From Turritopsis dohrnii (lineage: Eukaryota > Cnidaria > Hydrozoa > Anthoathecata > Oceaniidae), in contig BQMF02000120.1 in NCBI GenBank assembly GCA_027922465.2, forward strand, positions 744,001 to 808,000: 64,000 bases of DNA, given 5' to 3'. Of this stretch, positions 1 to 8,952 are shown piece by piece. A model generated the notes under the pieces. The model made no database searches. It worked only from the letters and a program-made list of their open reading frames with translations, and had not been told where the DNA came from. The stretch's first letter is position 1. Every line of letters starts with the position of its first letter. The position numbers and the translations under genes were made by a program.

Positions 1-378
1 GTTACCCTTTTACTATTGAGTTGAAACTTGCTGCTACCCTTTTACTATTGAGTTGAAACTTGCTGCTACCCTTTTACTATTGAGCTGAAACTTGCTGCTA
101 CCCTTTTACTATTGAGCTGAAACTTGCTGCTACCCTTTTACTATTGAGCTGAAACTTGCTGCTACCCTTTTGCTATTGAGTTGAAACTTGCTGCTACCCT
201 TTTGCTATTGAGTTGAAACTTGCTGCTACCCTTTTACTATTGAGTTGAAACTTGCTGCTACCCTTTTACTATTGAGCTGAAACTTGCTGCTACCCTTTTA
301 CTATTGAGTTGAAACTTGCTGTTACCCTTTTACTATTGAGCTGAAACTTGCTGCTATCCTTTTACTATCGTGCTGGGT
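1..378. repeat. 32-bp tandem repeat array
   Basis: About twelve head-to-tail copies of a 32-bp unit (core CTATTGAGTTGAAACTTGCT) fill the start of the window and probably continue to its left. Copies differ at a few sites (TTACTA/TTGCTA, AGTTGA/AGCTGA), and the last copy decays at about 370. It is not a telomere-type repeat and has no open frame. A single diverged unit recurs at 8365-8386. Confidence 0.95.
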
Positions 379-397
379 CTGTTTTTTTATTCAGTTA

Positions 398-1335
398 ATT
401 GTCGGACGGAAAATCGATACTTTAACCGCTCACAAAAAACTTTAGGGGAACAATTGTGCTATTTTTAAGTGTTGATTAGCTGGTATGGACCCAACTTCTT
501 CCAAAACAATTAAGAATGAGATCGAAAAAGTTTTTTCTTTAATAATAATATAATATCACAAGGAAAAGTAAATTGTCGGACGGAATCGATAGAAATTGAG
601 ATTGGACAAAACTAAAGGTTTTTTAGGTATTCTATCGAAAATAACATGAAGTTCCATACGAGATATGCCTTAAATAATAACTTAGTATATACTAAACGAT
701 GTAAACAAAGTTTTTAACATGTACATGATCAACACCTAACGATATGAGCCGAAATTAACCCTAATGGAAGTTTTGTCGGACGGAATTGTCGGACGGAAGC
801 GGGCAATGCTCCGGGGACAATTTCCAGGGGGGCAATTCTCCAGGAGAGGGATTATCGTTAGACCTTCTAAATTAAGTAAGTTGGTAAGAGTTTAGGAGAA
901 AGAAATAAGAACTTTTTTTGATGTTCTGGAGGTGGTTGGAGGTGAAGAAAGTTTTCGTCTATTTTTGTCGGACGGAATCATTCAAAATAAATCGCAATTC
1001 CAGACAATTACAAACCAACATTAGGTATTTCAAGTTAAAATGATAATCTTTCTTATATACGTCGATACTTTAGCAACATAAACATTTGGTAGTTGTCCTT
1101 TATTTTTCTATGAAGAACTTTTTTGATTCGACTTTATTGTCGGACGGAAAAAAAATAGGGAGCACTGACTAAACGATTTTTTGAACCATAATTCTTTGCG
1201 GGAAGGTTCCATGCCTTACTTTTCCAATTAAGTTGTTTTATAAGCTTTGAATTGTCATAAAACAATACCTTAGCAAAATCTATGTGATCATTTAAAGATC
1301 CATAAACTTAAATAGAAAAAATTCCGTCCGACAAA
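398..1335. repeat. Regularly spaced GTCGGACGGA motif
   Basis: The 10-mer GTCGGACGGA, usually preceded by TT, occurs at 401, 575, 775, 788, 967 and 1139 on the plus strand and inverted at 1323-1332. Steps between copies are 174, 200, 13, 179, 172 and 184 bases. The sequence between copies is AT-rich and mostly unlike from copy to copy, apart from an ATCGATA that follows the first two. No coding sequence is seen here. Confidence 0.8.
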
Positions 1336-1420
1336 ACAAATTTGTTACCAGCATTAAGTAAAGTCTCAATTTTTGAAAATTTCGAGACACAGTCATCAAA
1401 AAGCTATGTTTTTCTGAAAA

Positions 1421-2116
1421 TACCGGGTGAGTCAAAAAAAAGTACCGTTGTTTCACAAAACGTATCTTTCGATTCACTAATTATGAAAGCTATTGTTTTT
1501 TATTTCTGAATAGAGGAATCCTTTACCTACATTTTGGTGTATCATTTATCAAATTTGGTTGAGTAGAAAAAAAGTTATGGGCAAAAAACTGGAGGTGGTC
1601 CTTGTAAAAATCGCCGAAAAATGACGAAAAAAGCTGAACAAAACTTCTCGAAACTGGAAACTGGATACATACCCAAATTCTTTGTTGTAACGTGAGTTGT
1701 AGCATTTTTTACAAAACAGTCTTTATAAAAAACTTCATCAAGTAAAGTTTTAATAAAATTTTGAAAAAAAGTTTGAACTTTTTACTTAATTTAAGCATTG
1801 GGAATAAAAAAAAAAGTTTTAGCACATTGAAGTGTGTATGAGTTTCAATCCCATACGGTTTGCAATAAGAACAGAAAATCTTGTTTGGAGAAGTTTTGTT
1901 TAGATTTTTTCGTCATTTTTCGGCGATTTTTACAAGGATCACCTCCAGTTTTTTGCCCATAACTTTTTTTCTACTCAACCAAATTTGACAAATGATACAC
2001 CAAAATGTAGGTAAAGGATTCCTCTATTCAGAAATAAAAAACACTAGCTTTCATAATTAGTCAATCGAAAGATATGTTTTGTGAAACAACGGTACTTTTT
2101 TTTGACTCACCCGGTA
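1421..2116. mobile_element. Mariner-like inverted-repeat (fold-back) element
   Basis: Two arms of about 230 bp (1421-1652 and 1885-2116) are inverted copies with few mismatches. The termini are TACCGGGTGAGTC and GACTCACCCGGTA, so the ends sit on TA dinucleotides as expected for the IS630/Tc1/mariner superfamily. No intact transposase is present. A short minus-strand peptide containing TLQQRIWV near 1690 resembles the N-terminal helix-turn-helix start of such transposases, but this is weak. It lies in the intron upstream of the B4GAT1-like exon at 2442. Confidence 0.8.
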
Positions 2117-2441
2117 TAAGACCTGAAGAATCGGAAAAACATAATAAAAACCTATTTGAACCAATTTTATTTTTTCGTGTCAGCGAGACCTTTTTTATAA
2201 CAGACTCTGCTTAAGCTTTCTCGTAAATATTTACTGACCCAGTTTGAACAATTAGTTATGTTATTTTTAACATATTTTTATCGTTTACTGGTAGAACCTC
2301 TTTATCGTGCCGCACCGTATTGCACCATTTTTTACCATTTTGTTCTGTTACTTTCATTCATTAGTTTTAGAAAATGTACGATTATGAACTTAACTCCATG
2401 AACATAAGAATAGCATTTGAAGATATTTTCATTATTTTTAG

Positions 2442-2547
2442 TTCACGGCAGTCACCTATGACTTATGAAGTTAAATGGCATGATCCTTGGGAACCGTTTT
2501 ACATTGCTCATAAGAAAGACGTGATCTATGATGAACGTTTTGAGCAG
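2442..2547 (+). CDS. B4GAT1: B4GAT1-like glucuronyltransferase, penultimate exon
   Basis: This exon encodes the peptide SPMTYEVKWHDPWEPFY and then YDERFEQ, the conserved late part of the glycosyltransferase family 49 domain of beta-1,4-glucuronyltransferase 1. That Golgi type II membrane enzyme makes the glucuronyl-xylosyl primer for matriglycan on alpha-dystroglycan. It is bounded by a TTTTTAG acceptor (AG at 2440-2441) and a CAG/GTGAGT donor (GT at 2548-2549), ending in phase 0. The next exon, which continues the family signature with YGFNRISQ, starts in the same phase at 12067 after a 9519-bp intron. Earlier exons, with the membrane anchor and DxD region, are not in the window and must lie to the left. 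The upstream exon boundary could be at 2442 or at a second AG near 2451. Confidence 0.85.
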
Positions 2548-4175
2548 GTGAGTAATTCATTTATTAACCGCTTATCTACTTTTTACCCAGCCAATATAAC
2601 AACGGCTCGTGGTTTGAAATTTGGAACCAGGTTTTAAGTGCTTGCGTGCAGTTGTAAATATCATTTTCGTCTGGGTGGAAGTGTATTCGTTGGGTTTCAG
2701 CGTAAAAATTTATTCAAATCGTCGTTTGCTTCTACTGTCCAAGCCTAGTTTGATCATCCACCTTCCAGTGCCGTATAAAGAAATGGTGAGGCATTTGAAA
2801 GTTGGGAGTTTTCGATGCGCACTTTTCTGTCATCTGATATCTGTTTCAGCAATTTAAAATAAGTAAATAAATTTACAAGATTGTTCAAATAAGCAAATAA
2901 GCACCGACCGACTGCTGCTTAGCATCCACCAAAAGAGTAGAAATAATGGTTGTCTAGTTCCTGTCATTACAACTTCCGTAGCCGAAATGGGGGCTTTAAA
3001 TGCTCTAGGACCTCTTAGAGACCTCCTTGAGACCTCCTTGGACCTCCTTGAAGAGGCTATCCTCGGTAAGCATTCGTGAATAAATAAATAGTTAAAATAA
3101 TAAATAAATAAACGCTCATTATTTGTTATGCCCAACATCTCTGAAGACTTTGCAATTGCGCGTTTTCTGAAAATTTTGTTTGAAATATTCTTATCATCAC
3201 CATTCTCTTAAGGTCCATTAAGTAGACTGGCAGAACTCCATATGCCCTGCTGATTGCATAGAAACTACATTTTACAAAAACACAACTGACCTAGGCTAGT
3301 GATTGATCTCGAGTTTTTTTTTCAGAAAACTATGTCTATATTCTTATAACTAGCATGTAGCTTTAGCTAAAGATGCCCCCGCGCTCAAGCTTTCCAATTT
3401 TTACACACAGCAAGCTATCCATTAAAAAAAGAAAACTTTCCGCCCAAACATTTTGTAATTTAAGGATCTTTGTAAAAATGTTTTTGGTTGATTTGGGGCC
3501 TGGTAAGTGGCATACTTTAAATATTTCGACAAAGCCAGTCTTTTATGTATGGAAAAAGATACACAATATTTCAAATACAAATCGTGATCAAAGTATCTGT
3601 ATGCAGCGTGTGCCGAAAATCACATATTTAAGTGTAAATACTTAAGTTTTACAAGACAACGAATTATTTAATGAGTAGTGTAACCTTGTGGCATAGTGTA
3701 GCGGTGGCTACACTAACTGGGAATATGCAAACCAAATAGATGTACTTACAGCTGAAAATCTGTATAAAACTTTATTACTTTTAGGCATAACTCGCACTAA
3801 ATGCTAATATACTTTTTAAAACGTGTAAATAAGGCTTAACAAGTAATATCAGAAAGTATTGCTACAAAAAAAAGAAATGTGTGAACTGCAACCATGGATA
3901 CGTATCTTATAATCAAAATAAGATTTTGTTAAAGAAATTTTGTAAGAACCAAAAAAAAAAAAAAAAACTTTTCTGAAAAAAAATTAAAGCGAAAAATCCA
4001 TTGGTAGAAATCATTTCATATACAAAAATAAAATGCATGGTTAATAAAATTTCAGATTTTAAGCTGTGCTTCAAAATCCTTGTCGTTACCTTAACGAAAA
4101 CAACACAGAAGTAATATGAAAAATGTCTAAGCAGTTTTAGCAGACGAACTTTCTAAATAACATAGTATAATATAG
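2548..4175 (+). other. Intron sequence of the B4GAT1-like gene, no further feature
   Basis: The stretch is AT-rich. A short (GACCTCCTT)-type repeat lies at about 3015-3055, followed by AATAAATA-rich sequence at 3080-3115. Small open frames (for example 3373-3645) lack recognisable domains and look random. Confidence 0.5.
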
Positions 4176-4695
4176 TACCGGGTCCGCCAGAAAGAAGTTT
4201 TTATGTTTGAAGCGATATTTTGAGTTTAATTTAATGTTCAATTTTCCTAATCATTTAGAGGAAAGTTTAACTTAGATTTTGGTATATTATCAAATTTGGA
4301 TGAATGGATCAAGAGCTATGAGCAAAAAACTAAATTTTTAGATTTCTGCGAAAGCAAGAAAGCTATTACAACCGGCTTTGTTTTTCTTTTTCTGCTGTCC
4401 AAACCTAGCGGTTTTCTGAAAACTCGTGCGTGCCTTTACATGAAACCAAAACGCCGTGCAACGCATTTCACCCAGCGAAGAAACCCTTTTAGATTTACAA
4501 GTTTCTTTGGTCAATATTAAATTTTTAAGAGCATATGCATATTTTAAGATGAAAAAAATCTATAGAAGAAACTTCGAATTATTTTGAACTGTGATCATTC
4601 TTTTCTAAAGAAGATTTCAACGTTTTTTGTTAACAGAAGAGTCAAAAAGGTACCTATACTTTTTTGTTTGTTTTTAGTGAAAACACAAAACATCT

Positions 4696-5241
4696 TGAAG
4701 AATGCCTTATTCATATGTATTTATAACTATGAATGTTCATCTAAATAACAATAGAAGATATACATGATATAAAATCCTATATCCCCCCTCATGTTGAAAG
4801 CATTAAAAATGATACCAACATAAGTGAAAGCATAAACAAAGAAAACGAACGCATACAACATCTCTAATTCGCTTTGAACGAGTGCTATGATGTTGTTGAT
4901 GGAGGTGTCAAGGATGTCCTGCACACCAAGAATCTCACGTTTAATATCGGAGTCCTCGATACCGGCTATCAAAATGTCTCTAATTATCGAATCGGTAAAG
5001 TCAACAACATTATTGCAACTACATGTAGTTTTGTAGTTACAAGTTTCAGCTTTACCCCTGACACGGGAAGCAAATATACGAAACTGTTCGTCACGTTCTT
5101 GATGCATAAAAATACTGACATAAAATATACTATTCTAGTCAGTAAAAGATGAACATGAAGAATGCCTTATTCATATGTATTTATAACTATGAATGTTCAT
5201 CTAAATAACAATAGAAGATATACATGATATAAAATCCTATA
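4696..5241 (-). mobile_element. TRIM-type LTR retroelement with 86-bp LTRs
   Basis: Two 86-bp direct repeats (4696-4781 and 5156-5241) flank a 374-bp interior. The 5-bp target duplication CATCT is at 4691-4695 and 5242-5246. The interior codes on the minus strand, and on that strand a polypurine tract (AGGGGGGA) lies directly before the 3' LTR at 4782, as in a real retroelement. The LTRs look identical, which points to recent insertion or gene conversion. Size and structure fit a terminal-repeat retrotransposon in miniature. Unlike typical TRIMs it keeps part of a gag gene. It cannot move without proteins from elsewhere. Confidence 0.88.
4727..5107 (-). CDS. Gag fragment inside the TRIM element
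   Basis: The open frame of 126 codons starts at 5107. Residues from about 9 to 80 read FASRVRGKAETC, then SIIRDILIAGIEDSDIKR and ILGVQDILDTSINNIIALVQ. This matches the capsid-region pattern of Ty3/gypsy Gag proteins common in invertebrates (R-G-K-A, then SI-RD-L-AGI-D--I+RE-LG). A hydrophobic tail follows that runs through the left LTR and is probably not native. No zinc knuckle, protease or polymerase remains. The fragment may serve packaging in cis, or may only be a remnant. The family match is from memory of the pattern, not from a search. Confidence 0.65.
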   Translation of the reverse strand: MHQERDEQFRIFASRVRGKAETCNYKTTCSCNNVVDFTDSIIRDILIAGIEDSDIKREILGVQDILDTSINNIIALVQSELEMLYAFVFFVYAFTYVGIIFNAFNMRGDIGFYIMYIFYCYLDEHS

Positions 5242-7380
5242 CATCTTCGTTTGTTTCGTGTATTGGCTGTTATTCTTTTTAAGCTGTGGATAATTAAGCT
5301 CAGCTTAGATTCTCCTCAGCTCCAATATGAAAAGTGTGGGTCTACTGATGTTTTAATGTAATGTTTTAATGTTTGATTTGTTTATTGTCAATGTCCTTTA
5401 TTACAAATGGCTTTCCTAATTACAATAGCAAATTCAAACATATATTCCAATTGCCTGTAAACTCAATACACAGCAAATCATGTAACAACCCAAAATTTTC
5501 CTTTCAGTTATATATATAAATATGTGTGTGTGGTGACTTAGCCAAGTTTAGAGCATAGGTGTTATATATTTGTTAAATGATCAAAATCTTTGTTTGGTTT
5601 TTGTGTTTGCAATTTGGGAATTACATTTGAAATTAAGAAGACATATCAAATGTTTAAAGTTTATGATTTAAGTACATAGTCACTGTGTGACATCTGAAAA
5701 TATCAATATATATAAACATAAATGAAACACTTTTCAACAGTTCGGGAACGGTTTTACTGTTAGTTCGAAACGGTTTTTAGAAACGATATGGAACGATAAT
5801 TTTGAGACGATCCCTAAGCTGATTTTGTATTCCCAAAAGAAGGGATGTTTTATGTCATTCAGATATAATTTAGTTTATCAGTGGTGTATACGTATATGCA
5901 ATGAAGTTTCTTATAGTGCCAATTACAGTTTTTGCCTTTGGGTGCACATGTAATCAGAAATGTAATGTTATGTTGTAAAAATTATTCAACCTTAAATTTC
6001 CTAAAGATTTTTTTTAAACTGATCATGAATTTCAACTTATATGCAGCATGTAAGTGCATGTCATACTAAAAAACTAAAACAAACTAAAAGAGAAATTTCT
6101 TATATGAGTTAACTATATATGTATGTTGATTTTAGTCGATATGAATGTATTTTGCATGACCAAAATTTACATGTTCTTGGGAAAATGTTTTGAGTTTATG
6201 ATTTAGGATCATACTCAATAAGATATCTGAAAGGATCCATGTATCTTTTATATTATATATATTTTGTATCAACAAACATGTTGTTCAGTTTATTGGCAGT
6301 ATATACATTATAATAAAGTTTCTCATTGTGTCAATTATGCCTTCAAAATGTCCTGAGAAGCACGTAACTAGGAATGTAATGTATTGCAGAAATTATTCAA
6401 CCATTCAATGATTCAAAATCAATTAAGTTTCAAGAATGTTATTATAGTATTTTTCATTTTTTCAGTTTTCAAGTGATTTTGCAGAAATCTTTCTGCCCGT
6501 AAGGGCATCTTGTTAATTTTCAAAACAGTTCGAAAAATAGCTAAAAACAGTGAACAAAACCTTTCTTCAGTGGCTCACTTTATCGAAACGTCTAAAAGTG
6601 TATTACCATTGTTAAAACTTATCAAAATGCCGCACATTTTGACCACTCTCAAGGGGAACAAAAATCTGAAAAAATTTTTAGAAAAATCCCAAGCAATTTT
6701 AAAAAAGCTTTGATGATGTGTGATGTGTTTGAAATTTTAAAAATTCAACAAGATGCCTCGCATGACTATTCCGCAAAGAACTTGGGTTCCAAGGAATGGT
6801 GCACCATGTTAGAAGATGTTTAAATCTAAGTTAGCTTTCCTCTAAACGATAAAAAAAATTAGCTGTTTAAAATATTTTTTAAATCACTCAAAATATTGCT
6901 TTAAACGTATAAACTTCTTTCTGGTGCACCCGGTAGTAAATTATTAGGAGAAAGATACGAAAAAACATTCTGTCATTCTGACATTCGCCTATCTCGTGAA
7001 ACTACTATGCCTCCTCGCTCGCTGCGGGGGAAATAAATAACAATAATAAACAAGACTTTGAAATAACAGTTTCTTTCAAAAAAGGGGCTTCTTTCTCAAT
7101 TGAATCCGAATTTTAAAGTTTTCACAGATAACCATATAACGTCATATTCCCAATCGAGGCCCGGAAAACCCGAGTTATGAAATCGAGTTATGAAGTCGAG
7201 TTATGAACTATGACGTCATAATTCGAGTTATTAACTCGGAATTTTTAATTTTCTATATTCTTTCGAGTTAATAACTCGAAAATATATTTTACGCTTTTAC
7301 AACTCGAGTTATTAACTCGAAATTATAAAAGTCAAATTTTGAATTCTAGTTAATAACTCAAAGTTAATTTTTCAAATAAA

Positions 7381-8952
7381 ATAAAGCAGCCTTGAAAGGC
7401 CGCAAAGTCAGCGACAGACATGCATAAGCTGATAATCTGCGAATTCAATCATTTTCTTCAACCAGAGGCGTAGTTAGAGCCAGTCAAAAAAAAGTAAACA
7501 AGTCCAAGATCGTGAGATTTCTTTTCAGTAACGTTACTTGCAGGTTTTCCTTATCTCTCCACCACAAATTTTGACGTCCTGATTCTCGCTTTTTACGGTA
7601 GCAGCGCAAGCGAATACCGTATTAAAACACCCGCGGACTCCTACTCCTACTCCTACTCCTACTACTCCGGCCGAAATGGCAATTAGTCTGCGATTTAGAG
7701 TCTGCGGGACTCTACCAAAAACCCAATGTAAATTCTAATGAAGGACGCAGCCTTCGTAATTTGGAAGCTTTTTCATATTAAACATTTAAAAGTAGATTAC
7801 CTTTTTTTTTAAAGTACATAACCTGATATTTTATAACTTAATCCCCGAAATTAGAATTCATTCGAATTCTAATCAAATAGGCGTACATAAAAATGGGACT
7901 TTTAGCTCATTACGCTAACTGAAAATACTTGATATGTTGCTTTTCTTGATAGTAAAGCTTATCAGTTCAAAATTTCTTATTACCTCGTTTGTTAGCTACT
8001 ACAACTGTGTTTGTGTATTACGGCTTTCAAAGATCTAGTTCAAAAAGGCAGTTATTTGTTGGAATTCAATTTTGGTTTCATCAGAAATTATTATTATAAA
8101 CAAACTTTTTTTTTCCACATAAGCTCTTACGAAAAAATTTCTTATGAAAAAACATATGTTACACAGCTCACGCATGTATAATTCTTTTGTCTTTAAATAA
8201 ATTATTGCCGGTGTTTTATGATTAGACCCTATTTACACTAATTAATCATTTTCATCAAATATATCGTTAATGCCTGTTTTCCACCAGTGAGATATCTCAG
8301 AAAACACCGGTAAAGACGTTTTTAGTACTTAAAGTAAAATTTCGAAAGCGTTTGTGTGAAAAGTAAACTTGCTGCTACCGTTTTGCGCCATCTGGCTCTT
8401 GTTTTGATTTCATAGACAATATCAAACAACACTAGATTTGAGGAAATCTATCGTGCCCTGTCATATATGAGATGAGCAAGAGCTAGTTCATTTGTAAAGT
8501 TGACACCGTATTAGTTCCCAGAATTTTACCAGTTTTATTTTTGCTGTATTGACTTTTTAAACAGTTTTAATAATGTTCATGGCTACTTTTACACAAATTG
8601 CGAATTAGGAGGTGAATTATTCTGAAGATATCAAAACTTTGACGCGTTTTTTGCAATGGAAATGAACTTCATAGAATATCTTTAACCTGAAATTTAAAAT
8701 TTCCTTTGTTTTAGACTTACACATGACAACGTAGAGCTTGATGTTTACTCTGTTTTCAATGTGTACCAATTAAGTCATCTGGTTCCATAATAAGAACAGC
8801 GTTTTCTTTCTTGACGTCAATAACTGGTGGCCATTTTGTTCGGGAGATAAAAAGTTCTAGAAGCTTCTAGAAAGTTCTACGGGAAAAATTTTTGGACGAA
8901 AAAAAACGACAAAATGGAAACCAATAGTCAGCACCGTAAACGGTCGCTGACT
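7381..8952. mobile_element. Insertion within the left arm of the MULE
   Basis: The left arm of the MULE matches the right arm up to about 7380 and resumes at about 8957. Sequence between these points is absent from the right arm and so arrived later. A possible 6-bp duplication AATAAA is at 7375-7380 and 8953-8958. Short inverted copies of GTCAGCGAC lie near its ends (7407-7415 and 8943-8951). It holds a CTACTC microsatellite at about 7635-7668, a diverged copy of the 32-bp unit from the window start at 8365-8386, a TGACGTCA site near 8813 and a heat-shock element at 8855. No open frame of note. The family is not recognised. Confidence 0.65.
8855..8877. promoter_or_regulatory. Perfect five-unit heat-shock element
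   Basis: TTC-nn-GAA-nn-TTC-nn-GAA-nn-TTC in exact 5-base register (TTC at 8855, GAA at 8860, TTC at 8865, GAA at 8870, TTC at 8875). Alternating nGAAn units are the binding site of trimeric heat-shock factor, and five in a row is a strong site. A TGACGTCA CRE-type palindrome lies about 40 bases upstream, near 8813. Function here is inferred only. The site belongs to the insertion in the MULE, within the intron of the B4GAT1-like gene. Confidence 0.6.

Larger units (their letters stand above)
4176..6935. mobile_element. Mariner-like element with CCGGGT inverted termini, carrying a TRIM
   Basis: The left end TACCGGGTCCGCCAGAAAG and the right end CTGGTGCACCCGGTA are inverted repeats. Similarity extends inward for roughly 80-100 bp: the blocks near 4256-4280 and 6822-6845 are inverted copies. 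The TA ends and termini resemble the smaller element at 1421-2116, so this looks like a longer, decayed relative. A TRIM retroelement inserted at 4691-5246. The rest (5247-6890) is AT-rich with no convincing transposase. A short plus-strand peptide containing TIPQRTWV near 6760 echoes the TLQQRIWV of the smaller element. It lies in the B4GAT1-like intron. Confidence 0.7.

Noticed and set aside
1..378. Telomeric or centromeric satellite
   Set aside because: The 32-bp unit is not a telomere repeat and only about 12 copies are visible. Too little to claim a structural role.
398..1335. CRISPR-like array
   Set aside because: The repeat is only about 12 bases, intervals vary from 13 to 200 bases, one copy is inverted, and the context is eukaryotic.
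5247..6890. Transposase gene inside the 4176-6935 element
   Set aside because: Only one short frame (6510-6713) is present, rich in Lys and Leu with no DDE motif. Not supported.
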